Part shown: one piece after another, positions 42,876 to 54,285 of the stretch
Position numbering within the stretch: position 1 is the first letter of the stretch
Layout of the letters: the number at the start of each line of letters is the position of its first letter
Assembly (NCBI GenBank): GCA_026018925.1
Contig: JAKSZU010000005.1
Span: forward strand, 24,430,779 to 24,494,778
From: Tupaia tana
Lineage: Eukaryota > Chordata > Mammalia > Scandentia > Tupaiidae
Direction of reading: 5' to 3'
Length of the DNA stretch: 64,000 bases
Position numbers and translations under genes: made by a program
Notes under the pieces: model-generated
Database searches by the model: none
Told to the model about the DNA's origin: nothing
The model's input: only the letters and a program-made list of their open reading frames with translations

Positions 42876-43256
42876 TTTCTTTCTTTTTTTTTTTTTTTTT
42901 TACATTTAACACTGTACATCTTTGCAGTGTTCAAAATGAATTTTCCCAGCATGAATACCCCACTTATTAGTCCAGTCAGAGATATTACCATACATACTAT
43001 CAGCAATAGGTAATTTTCCATTTTTGTGTTCATTAAGTGTTTTGCTTGATTCCGCTTTGATTCCCTCCTTCCCACCTCCCTAAATCTGATCTTGCTAAAT
43101 CATCTTGGTTTTAGATTTTGTGTGCTCATTTGTTCATTATTTGTTTTGTTCTGCACCCACATTGACTGAGAGGTTGCTTTGAACTCCTTGCTATGTGAAG
43201 CCTGGGGACTATACTGAGATGCGTTGACTCTACCCTGGCTTGGGTGGATTGCAAAA

Positions 43257-43326
43257 GTGGTGGGTGGCGCCTGGTGGTCATGGGTGGGTGGTGCCAGGTG
43301 ATCATGGGTGGGTGGCCTGGTGGTGC
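43257..43326. repeat. G-rich short tandem repeat
   Basis: Imperfect units of GTGGTGGGTGGCGCCTGGTG type: TGGGTGG-(N)-CTGGTGGTCATGGG, then TGGTGCCAGGTGATCATGGG, then TGGCCTGGTGG. About 2.5 units of 25-30 bp. Confidence 0.75.
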
Positions 43327-43329
43327 AGT

Positions 43330-44665
43330 AGCAGTGACTGGGGCTCATTACCGCCTGCTACATGTGCTAAGTCTGGCTTTTCTCATGAATTAGCTCATAA
43401 TCCTCAAAAGTCTCATTTTTGTGGTTAAGGAAATTTAGGTTTAAATAAACTGCGCCGAGTCTCTCAGTGTGTAACTGGGGAAGCCAGTTGAATGGTGGCA
43501 TTCCATGCGGTGGACAGGGCCATTGAGTGAAGTGACTGTTGAGGTTGGGGCATGGGGAAGAGGGCAGCTCTCACTCTGTGGGGAGGCAGATCTCTCAGGC
43601 CCCTTCAACTCCTGCCAGTGCTGCAGTTCAAGGATGTGGGCTGGAGTGTTTCCTGTGGCTTCCTGGAGATGGACATGAGGATACACTATTTCAGGAGCAA
43701 GCTCTGCACCTGGGCATCTGGATGGTGATGAGTGTTTATCTTTATATTAACTTTGCATACCCCGTGTATCTCTAAGGGCAGAAATCAATCTCTTCGTGTC
43801 ACAGTTTCTTCCACATAAAAAGTTTAGACTCCTCTTGTTCACTGCAGCTGGAACTAGTTTCCCATAGCTCCCTGCCTGTATCTCTCTCACCATGTAGCCC
43901 CTTTTTAGGTGTGGTATGGCGTCTTTCTACCTTTCTGTATGTAACTTCACCGTTGTCTGATTCATGGTTACATATTCATGGTTCTATTCCTACTGTACTA
44001 ATGCATAGTAGGAAGCTAATATCAAAGGGCATAATTACAATTTAGTTAATGATCTAATTGTCTTTTATTTGTGATTCTAGAATTAAGCAGTGACTCCTTC
44101 TGTAAAATAGAATGAGTGTTCCCATTGGGTGAGCAAAGGAGGTTGTCTTTACAGGCAGAAGGGCTGAAGAAAGGATTGGACAGTAGATTGCACAATTCAA
44201 GTTAAGAGGGGACTTTTGTTCTGCTGGCTTAGGTAAATGGGGCCCCTTCTGATGCCTGCTCTGAATCTCCTGTTTTGTTTTTGGGAAAGTGGCCTGTTTC
44301 AGAGTTTATTTTGATGACTCATTGTAGTTAGCACCAGTGACTCCATTCTTGCTTGGTCTAGTCTGCTGGGGCCTGTTACAGTAGCTCAGTTGGAAACAGT
44401 GGCCTCCCGTAAAGTTCGTTAAACACTGTCAAATTGATGAGTGGCTGATGTGGCACAGATCTTATCTGGGCTGTTAGATTCTCTTGCTAGGAACTGTTAG
44501 CCCAAAGAAATGGGCCAGTCATGGATCTTTGCAAAGTCATGTTTTATCAGGATTCATTGTTTTACTAGATAGTTACTGTTAATTAAATGGGAGAGGAAGA
44601 AAATAATATTTTATGACCCTGTTATTTAAGTCTGTAATAAATGATTTTTGAATGAATAAAGCACT
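43330..44665. other. Unassigned sequence
   Basis: Possible decayed L2 around 43780-43990; no gene recognised. Confidence 0.35.
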
Positions 44666-44671
44666 TAAAAG

Positions 44672-44788
44672 TGGGAGAATTTTCCTGTTTTCATTCTCAC
44701 TTTCTCTCTCTGGTGAGCGCATGTGCCCTGTAGCAAATTTGGAGAAAATAGGAATAATAACAAATAAAGTTAAATAAATTCTTAAAAG
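44672..44788 (+). mobile_element. 5'-truncated SINE
   Basis: Starts within the body (TTTTCATTCTCACTTTCTCT), continues GTGAGCGCATGTGCCCTGTA, and ends in the SINE-B-like tail AAAGTTAAATAAATTCTTAA. The tRNA head is absent. Confidence 0.75.
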
Positions 44789-45268
44789 AAAATTAAAATA
44801 CACCGACCCAAGAATGTGAGACATATTTGTTCACTGAATGTGAGCTAGTAATTCTATTTATTTTAACTTACAGCAGTATATTCCTTCTTCTGCTTAGTTT
44901 ACATTTATTTGTGCTAGTTTACTCTTACCCACCAAATAAAGCAAGGAGGTTTTTGCCTCACCCTCTATAAGAGTTCACATGTATGTTGAATTGAATGGCA
45001 GGTCCAGTTAATGGTATTCATACTGGCCCTGGTTTAAAAGATTCAGAGCTGTTCTCACAATGGGAATTGGAGCTCAGGTCATCAACCCATGAGACCAAGG
45101 TGAGAAGCACAGAGATTGCTGTTCCATTGTACGAGACATATGTTTCTCACTAAACAATTCATATTTGACATTCCTTTGAGATCTGTTTCTCTGAAGCTAA
45201 TAGTGGCTGAATATTCTATAGTATCTGCCAGTCTTTTGTAAATAGAACCTTGCATGTGAAGAGTTAAG
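44789..45268. other. Unassigned sequence
   Basis: No element or gene recognised. Confidence 0.4.
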
Positions 45269-45279
45269 AACACTGGTGA

Positions 45280-45539
45280 TGGGGTCCAGCAGGTAGTGTG
45301 GTGGTGAATGCATTGGACTGCCGTACAACCAACCGTGGTTTGAATCCCAGGTCTGGTGACTTGAAACTGATGTTGAGTGCATGTGTATGCATGTCCAAAA
45401 TCTTGAGAGGAAAGTGGAGGAGAAGGGGTTGTGGCATGGCCAATCCCTGGGGGTGTAATTGATTCCTCACTTTTCCTCTCTCTGTCTGTCCCCTGCGAGC
45501 GCACATACTCTATGGCAAAAACTTAACAAAAAAAAACAC
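45280..45539 (+). mobile_element. SINE-A/C intermediate
   Basis: Head GGGGTCCAGCAGGTAGTGTG, B box GGTTTGAATCCC, end CTCTATGGCAAAAACTTAAC. Duplication AACACTGGTGA at 45269-45279 and 45540-45550. Confidence 0.9.
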
Positions 45540-45550
45540 AACACTGGTGA

Positions 45551-46146
45551 CATGATCTTATGTTTAGAAGTGAAAAAAGCATAGAATTTTAGTTTGGTGT
45601 AGGTGATAATGTTGGAAAATGAAGTGGGGAAGTAGAGCTCTATCTAGAGCATGTGTGAGTGTTATATATATACACATATATATATGCTAGCTTTTGATTT
45701 CTGGGAAACTGGAATTTGGAGACTTAAGAGATAGCAGAGACCAAAATAGTAAGCAAATCCAAAAAAATCAGATTAGGATAATATTGACAGACTAATAGTG
45801 GGTCATTTAGATACAACCTGTACTCAGGTTAAATGTCGTCATACCAAAATTATTTTACATTGATTTTGAATGTCATGGAATAAGTAAGATTAAAGAACAG
45901 ATTACAAGGGAAAACTTTATTATCACGGACATTGTAAAATTCCTGTATACAAACCTAGAAACTTTATGGGATAAATTTAGTCACGTCTTTCATCAGAATG
46001 CAGAGGAATGTAAAAACATAAAGTGAACTGCTTATGAGGTGAATGGTCTTTACTGTATTTGAAATTACATAACCTCATATTGGTTATCTTAAAGCTGTCT
46101 GGTCCCCTCTCTCTCTCTCTCTTTAAATTTAGAAAAAGGCATTTTT
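45551..46146. other. Unassigned sequence
   Basis: Includes a short AT/CA alternating run at 45664-45686; otherwise nothing recognised. Confidence 0.4.
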
Positions 46147-46378
46147 TGACTAGCTGGTGGCATGGTGGTTAAAGTGGCTGGATCTCATATGGCTGACTCT
46201 GCTGTTCAAGTCCTGGACTCAATGCTTGAAAAACACATCTGGTGCATGTGTGTGCTCCCAAAATCTCAAGAAGAAATTGAAGGAGAACGGATTGCAGCAT
46301 GACCATCCCCACCCTGTCCCTTCTCTCTTTCATTGGCAAGTGGGTGCGCCCTCTAGGAAATTAAAAAAAAAAAGAAAA
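46147..46378 (+). mobile_element. SINE-C
   Basis: Head GACTAGCTGGTGGCATGGTG, B-box-like GTTCAAGTCC, end CGCCCTCTAGGAAATTAAAA. Confidence 0.83.
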
Positions 46379-46387
46379 GCAATCATG

Positions 46388-46598
46388 AGTGAGTGGGAGA
46401 GAGAAACAATTGGAAAAAATCTGGTCACATCGTAATCCCTTTTACCAGCCCTCTAACTCCGCAGCATCTTGGGCATCCTGTGTGCCATACATGTCTCAAG
46501 CCAACTGGGCTAGGAATCCAAGCCAACCCCATGGTCAGCTACGTGGCTCCCAGGCTATAGTTCGGTATGCTCCTGACTAAGCTATCCACCTGGGCCAG
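46388..46598 (-). mobile_element. Possible further tRNA-headed SINE
   Basis: On the minus strand, GGCCCAGGTGGATAGCTTAG resembles a tRNA A-box region and GGCTTGGATTCCTAGCCC a B box. A body with GCCCAAGATGCTGCGGAGTT follows. It is not a clear member of A-D. Single copy here, so tentative. Confidence 0.45.
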
Positions 46599-46989
46599 AT
46601 AGAGGCTAATTTATTTTTTCTAGGTGTTTATTTTTCCCGGATCAACTTTGGTTTATGACTGTTCCCTGAAGTGCCATTTGTTATAGTTTCATGATATATT
46701 TTTCTTTCCTTTGTTCACTGAATGATATAAGGAATTTTTAAATTTAGTAGTAAGTAGTTTAACAATTCTATAGACATGGAGACAGCAAGGTGACATTTTG
46801 ATACCACTATATTGAGGATATTTTTTAGAACTCTCATGAGTGAGGATCACCGAGTTTGTTCTTATGTTCATTGATTTGCTCATTCTTTTATTCAGCAAAT
46901 ATTTGAGTGTGTTTTTCATCACAGAATTTCTGTTCCTAGATATTGATATGAATGCCTTTAACCCAACTATCTGATAGCAAAAACCTAGG

Positions 46990-47165
46990 ACTGTACTATC
47001 CACCATAGTAGCCACTAGCTATATGTTGCTGTTTAAATGAACATTAATTAAAATGGAATACAAAATTAGTTCCTTAATGGACTAATGAAGTCCACATTTC
47101 AAGTGTTCAGTCCATTACTTCCTGTGACTGGAGGTCACCTAGTTGAACATGCCACTGTGTGAAAA
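46990..47165. mobile_element. Ancient hAT-like repeat remnant
   Basis: TAGTAGCCACTAGCTATATG and CCACATTTCAAGTGTTCAGT resemble the widespread 'agtagccactagccacatgtggc' family. Ends are not defined. Confidence 0.5.
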
Positions 47166-47317
47166 TATCTCTGTCCTTTCAGGAGCTAAGTTGGTCAGTG
47201 CTGTTTCACAGCATCCCTCAACTTCATATTTCAGAGACTTCCCAGCATCCTCATTTATATCTCTCCCAAGACCTACATCTCTCAGATTGATTCCCTTTAA
47301 AAAAATTCTCCCTTGTT

Positions 47318-47547
47318 AGGACCAGCAGATGGCTGGTTCGAATTCCAGACCTGGCTGCTTGAAAATCATGCCAGGTGCATGTGCATGCATGCCCAAAATC
47401 CCAAGAGGAGAATGGAGGAGAAAGGATTATAGCATGATCATCCCTGCTGGGGGATGATTTCTCTCACTTTGTGTGTCTGTCTCTCTAGTGAGCGCACATG
47501 CCCAATTGCAAAAATCTCAAAAAAACAAAAAACAAAAACAAACCAAC
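47318..47547 (+). mobile_element. SINE-A with internal deletion of the tRNA head
   Basis: Head GGACCAGCAGATGGC joins directly to TGGTTCGAATTCCAGA, so about 45 bp between the A and B boxes are missing. The rest is complete to GCAAAAATCTC plus A tail. Flanks share AATTCTCCC. Confidence 0.85.
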
Positions 47548-47559
47548 AATTCTCCCCGT

Positions 47560-48330
47560 CTTAGTCTTTCTTACTTGTCATCTGAAATAAGGCTTGAATT
47601 CAGTTTCCAGTTCTGTGAAGGCTTCTCTGTCACTGCCACCCTCCAACAGCAGTCACCCCTCTCTGTGTTCTGTTAATACCACTTAGACACACCTCTGTTG
47701 GAGCCCTGCTCACATGACAGCTACTGGCTTGTTTATGTAACATATTCTGATGGACCAAGAGATTCGTGGGGGTACAGGATTGGGCTTCAGTCATTTCAGG
47801 GTAGGGATACACACAATGCTGATATGTAACCACAAGTGTATGTTTATTGAGCAGATAGAGAGAGGCATGGGTGGACAAAGGAGATCGGAGTAGGTTGCAT
47901 TCCGAAGGCTAGAGACCAATGGATACCTGCAAACTAGACAAGAGGAGTGTGCTTCCAGCAAGGAGAATGTCACGGACGCAAGCCCAGAGGTAGGAAATTA
48001 CAGGGCAGCCATGCTCCAAGATGGTAGCCACAGGTGCACTGTTAGTACCACTCAAAACTTAACTGCAGCCATAACAGAATTGAGAAGGTGGCCTTCCAGA
48101 TAAGGGAACCCTCCCGTACTGGGCAGTTGTACACCTTAGTAGAAGTGCTGTGTTTAACTTAATAGCCTGTTTAAGTTCAGAGGAGTTAACATATACGCTT
48201 TCCACTGTGAAATGAGACTGCATTCTCACTGTCTAGTTCATTCTTTAAGACCTTTAAACTTTCTCACTTACGATAGAGTGTTAGCAGCTTGGTAGGGGAA
48301 AAAATGCATGCATACATGTCCAGAAGGAGA
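47560..48330. other. Unassigned sequence
   Basis: No repeat or gene recognised; short frames lack motifs. Confidence 0.4.
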
Positions 48331-48429
48331 GAGTGTAATATAGATATTAGAAATAGTGACTTTGTAGTCAGACTCATTCTGATGGTTCCTTTTCCTAGCT
48401 GTGTGATCCTGGTCAAATCACTTCTTTTC

Positions 48430-48668
48430 TTCTTTAATTTGCCAGGGTGTGTGTGTGTATTTGCCAATGGGAGAGATGAGGGAAAGGGAATGAGCACCCC
48501 CCCCATGGGGTGTGGTCATACCATAATTTCTTCTCCATTTCTCCATCCTGTTAGGCTTTGAGGCATACAGGCACACATGCCTGGCATGTTTATCAAGCTG
48601 TTGGAGGCAGGATTCACACTTTGAGATCAGCCATGTGGGATCTGGCTCTCTAAACCACTAGGCCCTGG
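48430..48668 (-). mobile_element. SINE-C, nested in MIR
   Basis: CTTTAATTTGCCAGGGTGTG, CACCCCCCCCATGGGGTGTG core, and a head complement ending CACTAGGCCCTGGGC. Confidence 0.83.
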
Positions 48669-48699
48669 GCAAGTCACCTTCTGATTCTAATTTCTTCTT

Positions 48700-48928
48700 T
48701 TCAAAATAATTTATTTTCTTTCTTTCACGGGGGATACACTCTTGATAGGATCTCTTCATACTGCAGTCTGCCTCTGCACCTTGCTCTCCCTAGCCTTCCA
48801 GCCAGCCAGGACCACAGACGTGTACAACCGTTGTTTCAGGTTGACCCAGGATCCAAACTTCTGTAGTCCACGCGACATCAGCATTGCAGAGTGGTGTGCT
48901 ACTCACTGCACTGCCATGGCTGGTCCTG
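48700..48928 (-). mobile_element. Diverged SINE-D, nested in MIR
   Basis: AAATAATTTATTTTCTTTCT tail complement, ACTCTTGATAGGATCTCTTC centre, and head complement TGCACTGCCATGGCTGGTCC. Confidence 0.68.
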
Positions 48929-49015
48929 TCACTTAGAGATAACACCTGCCTTTGAGAACTCCGTTAAATATATGTGAGATGTTAGCACTGTGCTCAGTCC
49001 TGAGAAAAACATTGA

Positions 49016-49573
49016 CTAAATTATAACTAATAACAAAACAATCATCCCTTAGCCTTTCACTCAGTGGGTAAATTCATAATTATGTTGCCCAAAGGAAGAG
49101 TTAACACATGGTATCTAAACATAAATGGTCATCCAGAAAGCACATACTATATTGGACACTTTTCTTTACTCTTAGGCATGGTTGTCTAAATAGAACCATC
49201 TCTAAAGTGAAGTATGTGGTGCTGGCTACTCCCAGAATCATCAGGTCGAATCAGCTGATCTGGTTGAGGTAAAATTAGACCTGAGTAATCTAAAACCCAG
49301 GGATAATTTTCTGTATTTGGAAATAAGGTGAACACTTAGGTAAATTACTTAGGAAAAGATTCACTTTTCTCTTTTAGTCTGCATAATTAAGAGCATGCTG
49401 TACAGCTGCTCCTAAGGAGGAGTAAGAAATTGTGTCCCTCTTTCCATTTTTAATAGGCAAACCAGGATGTGAATAAAATAGAGTATCACAGAATGGTCAT
49501 TCTTTTTTTTTTTTTTTTTTTTTTTTTAAATACTCGTAAAAGAATGGTAGCTGTCTTAAATGTGTTGATTCTC
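49016..49573. other. Unassigned sequence with poly-T tract
   Basis: About 25 T at 49503-49527; no gene or other repeat. Confidence 0.4.
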
Positions 49574-49589
49574 AAAATCTACCAACCTA

Positions 49590-49859
49590 GGGACCAGCAG
49601 TTAGTGTAATGGCTATGTCGCTGGACTCCCACGTAGTCGACTGTGGTTCACGTCCTGGACCCAGTGGCTTAAAACTCACGCCAGGCACGTGTGTGTGTGT
49701 GTGTGCGTGCATGCCCAAGATCCTGAGAGGAGAATGGAGGAGAAGGGATTGCGGCGTGGCCATCCCTCCTGGGGGGTGATTTTTCGCTTTCTGTCTCTCT
49801 GTTTCTCTCTGTCTGGCGAGCGCACGCGCCCTATAGCAAAAATCTCTCCCTTCCCCCCA
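49590..49859 (+). mobile_element. SINE-A, young full-length copy
   Basis: Exact 16-bp duplication AAAATCTACCAACCTA at 49574-49589 and 49860-49875. Head GGGACCAGCAGTTAGTGTAA; end CGCCCTATAGCAAAAATCTC. Confidence 0.96.
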
Positions 49860-49984
49860 AAAATCTACCAACCTATATATAATTTCCTGCTTGACCAGTT
49901 AATTCTTTTTAGTAGACTCCAAGTTGCATGTCTTCCATGGTGGAATTGCATCCTATCCTTTGACCTTCCCAGAGCTGTTTAGCA

Positions 49985-50190
49985 TAACCCACTTCACTTC
50001 TGAGCTGTTATGTTCTTCCTTTCTTGTATCTACTTTACTGTATTAAAATTATCTGCTTGTATCTGCCATCCTCACAGGATTGTGAATTCTTTCATTAGTC
50101 TGCATTTCCTTACTCATATTTGTGTGTTCAGTGTTTAAAGAGGAGCTGACTTATGCAAGGTGCTTGGTACAGTTTTGCTGATTGAATGAA
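49985..50190 (+). mobile_element. L2 3'-end remnant
   Basis: CAGGATTGTGAATTCTTTCA, TTTGTGTGTTCAGTGTTTAA, GCAAGGTGCTTGGTACAGTT, and CTGATTGAATGAATACCTAT follow the L2 tail order. Confidence 0.6.
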
Positions 50191-50525
50191 TACCTATTCA
50201 CTAAAAATTTCTTATATGTGTTCTTCCCAAGCAAACTATAACTCTGAATAAGAAACTATATTATACTTTTTGGTACCTCAAAGCTTTAACACATTAGTAA
50301 ACATCTATCAGATTGCCCTATAGCCTTGCTGTTAAATATCTGGTATCCCGGAAACTTTTTATAGGGTCTATTCTTCAGGTATAAAGTCTTTCTTACTATT
50401 TTAGTCTCCTGTGTACTATAAAATATTTATAATGGCCACCAAAATTTTTTTTGAATCTAAATATTGTGGTGGTATAATTAATGCAACTGTCTGATCTGGT
50501 ATCATTGTTGTGTGAAGGATCAGTG

Positions 50526-50614
50526 TTAGACTGTCAGGAAAAGTCATGATGTGTTTTTCTCTTTTTTCTAAGCAAAAATGTGAAAAATGTGTCATGATTT
50601 TCACGACAACCCAA
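50526..50614. mobile_element. Mariner-type miniature element, family 2
   Basis: TTAGACTGTCAGGAAAAGTC left end; TCATGATTTTCACGACAACC right end, then CAATA. Confidence 0.83.
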
Positions 50615-50967
50615 TATTATTACACTCATTCTGTAGACAGTAACAACTCTTATTATGTGTATGTTGTTGAGTAAATGAACTGAATAGTCCAGTTAAATGT
50701 AACTATATCATTCTTAGCTTTTTGTTTTTTTGTCCTTTGGCCATTATTTGCTGAGTCCTTCAAGTTAATTTTAGAGCTTAGTCTAGGATAAAGGGTTGGA
50801 ATTATACAGGAATTCACATACTTTATTAGCTCACTGCTTAAACTAATTAAAAAAAAACTAGTTCTGGGATTAGAGCTCCCTTGATGAAATTGTCGAATAT
50901 GAAATTTGAATTTAATACTTTCTTGAAGGCTTGAATGCATTTTACTTACTGTTTTTTTTTTTTCTAG

Positions 50968-51062
50968 TTTTAATTTTAATTGCTCTTCCTACTGATAACT
51001 GAGCCAAAGTGGTGATGCTCCCAGAGGGAAGTTTCTGCAACCATTAAGTCAACGATCATATG
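50968..51062 (+). other. Candidate non-coding exon
   Basis: A 13-T run ending in TTTCTAG (50966-50967) is a strong acceptor, and ATG|GTAAGAAT (from 51063) is a strong donor. A branch-point-like TTACTTAC lies just upstream at 50942-50949. The 95-bp interval has stops in all three plus frames (TAA at its start, TGA in the other two), so it cannot be an internal coding exon. It would be a 5'-UTR or lncRNA exon, or a chance site pair. No gene identity is proposed. Confidence 0.3.
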
Positions 51063-51069
51063 GTAAGAA

Positions 51070-51595
51070 TGTATGTTTTTTATTCTTCAAGTAATTTAAT
51101 TTCCGTAACATGTAGTTTAGAAATTTAATTGGAAATAGAACAGTATAAAATATTCTAATATTTTTAAACATCAAATTCATGTTAATATATTTAAACATAT
51201 AAATATTAACAGCAGATCATATTTTAGAGTTTTAGATCTGAACTAACAGTTCAAAACTTTGAAAGAGAAAAAATATAACTTAATACATTGATTTTGTATT
51301 AATTTTTTGTGTGAAAAACACATAGGCTATCTAATTTATGACTTATTAAACTGAAATCTCATTTTCTTTCCTGTATTCCTTGCCCATTTACTTTTTACTT
51401 GCTGGGGTTTGATCTGTTCTTTATTATCTGAATTTTGCTAATAATGAATGAGTATGAGAAGCCAAGATGATGAAACTTAGTCAGTTTTACTATAACTTAC
51501 TCTGAACTGAGATGGTAGTGATTCCAGTAGTGGCTAAAATGAGGTTTTTGAATTATTTATGGATTTAAATAATCTATATTGCCTTATGTCTGAGG
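51070..51595. other. Unassigned AT-rich sequence
   Basis: If the preceding interval is an exon this would be intron; no other feature. Confidence 0.35.
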
Positions 51596-51599
51596 GATA

Positions 51600-51740
51600 A
51601 TTGAGGAGTAATGAGACATGGCAGACTAGTAGGGCAGGTCATTTTTTTGAGCTTCACTTTCTTCATGTGGAAAATACTATCATCTATTTTGCCTGTTTTA
51701 TAGAGTTGTAAAATTCAAATGAGATAATGTGTATGAAATT
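51600..51740 (+). mobile_element. MIR-like element
   Basis: GAGCTTCACTTTCTTCATGT, GGAAAATACTATCATCTATT, and AGAGTTGTAAAATTCAAATG follow the MIR order. Confidence 0.65.
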
Positions 51741-52029
51741 GTCTTTCTCTTTTTTTCTTTTTGGAAGAGTGGAGAGAGAATAACAAAAGTCTTTTTGGTT
51801 TAAAATGATATTGAGAGAACAGAATGTGGAGAGAAGTATGTTTTACTAGGAGCTGGAATACTTGATTTCTGATCCTCATTACCTCGAGCTGGGGCATATC
51901 ATTACATTAAGTTACTGTAGGAGCGTTGAAATTTATTTCCATACTGAGAGGAGTTAATTCTCTATAGAGGAAGTAATCTAGACATCAGTATCTGATATCT
52001 GGGAAGTCTCAATTTTTTGAAATTTAGTA

Positions 52030-52290
52030 TTGGGTCAGTTGGTGGCTTGATGGTTAGGGTGGTTGAATTCTACATGGCTGAATTTGCAGTTTGAGACCTG
52101 GACCTGGATGCTTGGAGAACATGCTGTGTGTATGTGCATGCCCAAAATCTCAAAGGAGGGAGAAGTGAAGGAGAAAGGATTGTGACATGGCCATCCCCCA
52201 TAGGGGAGGCTTTCTCACTTTTCCTCTTTCTCTATCATTTTTCTCTCTCCAGTGAACACATATGCCCTCCAGCAAAATAAAAAAAAAAAT
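52030..52290 (+). mobile_element. SINE-C
   Basis: Head GGGTCAGTTGGTGGCTTGAT, CCATCCCCCATAGGGGAGGC core, end GCCCTCCAGCAAAATAAAAA. Confidence 0.83.
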
Positions 52291-52437
52291 CACATTCTGA
52301 AAATACCATGGATCAATGGAAAGTCAGAGGACACTGGAAGTCACAGAGGACATTTTGAATTGAATGAAAATGAAATCACAGCATAACAAAATATATCAGA
52401 TGCATCTAAAGCACTACTTTAAGGGAGCATTTTTCAT

Positions 52438-52785
52438 TGTTTAGATTGAGTATTTCTAATCTGAAAATCCAAAATCTGAAATACTCCAAAATTCCAAGCT
52501 TTTTGAATGCCAACATGAGTCACAAGTGGAGTATTCTATCCTTGATCTCGTACTTTGTCACAGTCAAAATGCTGCCATACTGTCACAGTCAAAATGCTGC
52601 CATACAACAGTATTGTATAACGTTATCTTTAAGCTGTATGTATAAGATGTATATGAACATAAATGAATTTTCTGTTTAGACTTGGGTCTAACCCCCAAGA
52701 TATCACATGTATGTGTATATATTCCAAAATCACAAAACTATTTTGCTTCTAAGCATTTTGAATAAGTGATATTCAACCTGATGAG
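52438..52785 (-). mobile_element. Palindrome-ended DNA-transposon-like repeat, nested in L1
   Basis: TTGAGTATTTCTAATCTGAA, AATCCAAAATCTGAAATACT, and a terminal GTGATATTCAACCTGAT. Opposite orientation to the copy at 40336. Carries a 26-bp tandem duplication of TGTCACAGTCAAAATGCTGC (52555-52607). Confidence 0.72.
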
Positions 52786-52801
52786 AAAGTAAGTTTGAAA
52801 C

Positions 52802-52980
52802 GGGACCAGCAGGTGGCGTGGTGGTTAAGGCACTGGACACTCCCACATGGCTGACAATGGTTTGAGTCCTGGAAATGGTGGCTTGCTTTCTCACTTTCTA
52901 TCTTTATTTCTGTCTCTCTCTGACAAAATTAAAATAAATTAAATGAATAAAGTTAAATAATTTTTTAAAAAGAAGAAAAC
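52802..52980 (+). mobile_element. SINE-B
   Basis: Head GGGACCAGCAGGTGGCGTGG and tail AAAGTTAAATAATTTTTTAA. Exact 11-bp duplication AAGTTTGAAAC at 52791-52801 and 52981-52991. Confidence 0.92.
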
Positions 52981-53296
52981 AAGTTTGAAACAGTAATCTA
53001 AACTTTTACCTTCAGAAATCATAAACTGAAGAGTAAATTAAGCCTAGAACAAGAAAGGAAAGAAATAATAAAGAGCAGAAAACAGTGAAATGGAAAATAA
53101 ACAAAAATCTGTCAAACTAATGTTAGTTCTTTGATGAGATAAGGTTGATAGACCTATAGTCAAACTAATCAGGATCAAAAAGAGAGAATACAGAAATTCC
53201 TAATGTAAGAAAACCAAGTGGTACTATTATTTAAGATCCAACAGCTATTAAAAAGAATAATGAGGCATACTTGAACCATGTGATGTTATTACTTTT

Positions 53297-53464
53297 AAAA
53301 ATATTTAATTTTACTTATTTTAATTTTCTATAGGCCACATGTGCTCACCAGAGAGAGAGAGAGAGGGAGAGAGAGAGAAAGCAAGCGCCAGTTCGAGGAC
53401 TTGAACTGCAGTTTGCCATGTGGGAGTCCAGCACCTTAATCATCCTATGGCACCTGCTGCCCCA
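53297..53464 (-). mobile_element. SINE-B, nested in L1
   Basis: (GA)n tract GAGAGAGAGAGAGAGGGAGA and head complement GGCACCTGCTGCCCC. Flanks ATGTTATTACTTTT and ATGTTACTGCTTTT. Confidence 0.88.
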
Positions 53465-54285
53465 TAATGTTACTGCTTTTGATAATGTAGATAAATGGAC
53501 ACAGTTGTTTAGAGAGACAACCTACCAAACAGCACTCAAGAAGAAAGCTGTATGTGGTACTTCAAAGTTGACTAGTGCTTTAAACTACTGAATAGCTCTT
53601 TCTTAATAAAATTGAATTCATAGTTGTAACTCCCCACACAAAGAAAGCTCTGAGCCTACATGGCCTCACTGGTCAGTTCTCCCAATCTTTTATGGTAACT
53701 ATCCAGAAACTCTTGAGAAAACAGAAGGGAGGAAACACAGACTTATTTTAAGAGACTAGTATTAACTTAATTCAAAAAAATAAATATATTATTTAATACA
53801 GTATTACTAATTTGAATAAGTTAATATAAAAAGGATAACATCATTTCCAAGTGCTATTTATTCCAGGAGTGTAGGTTTGGTTTAATAGTTGAAAATCAGT
53901 GTAACTTATAATATTAATAGAATATACAACAGAATTTTAAAAACCTATACAGTCACTTCAGTAGATGTAGGAAAATCATTCAACAATATTCATTATCCAT
54001 TTATGATAAAAACTCAGAAAAATAGCAATAGGAGGAAAATGCTCAGAGAAGTAAGGGTAGAAGGAAGCTTTCTCAACTGGGTGAAAGGTGTCTGTGAAAT
54101 GCCTTCAACTAATATAATAATTGGTGAAGGAGTGAACACTTTTGTTTAACATAAGGAGCAGGGTACAGATGATCACATATTCCCACTCAGTATTGTACTG
54201 AGAGCCTCATCAGGGCAGTGATGCAAGAAGAAGAAATAAAATGCACACAGATAAGGAAAGCAGAAGTAAATCAAATTCAGAATTT

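Larger units (their letters stand above)
48335..49015 (+). mobile_element. MIR-like element split by two SINEs
   Basis: Segments 48335-48428 (TGACTTTGTAGTCAGACTCA, AGCTGTGTGATCCTGGTCAA) and 48930-49015 (AGATAACACCTGCCTTTGAG, TGTTAGCACTGTGCTCAG) read as consecutive MIR parts. SINE-C and SINE-D lie between them. Confidence 0.65.
52300..54285 (+). mobile_element. Degraded plus-strand L1 (ORF2 region), interrupted
   Basis: 52315-52435 (AATGAAAATGAAATCACAGC, GCATCTAAAGCACTACTTTA), 52992-53280 (AGAAAGGAAAGAAATAATAA, TAGACCTATAGTCAAACTAA) and 53800-54285 are consecutive ORF2 pieces. The last encodes HYPFMIKT and EGSFLNW, matching HPFMIKT/EGSFLN of the young L1 reverse transcriptase. It is non-functional and opposite in strand to the young L1. 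Confidence 0.82.
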
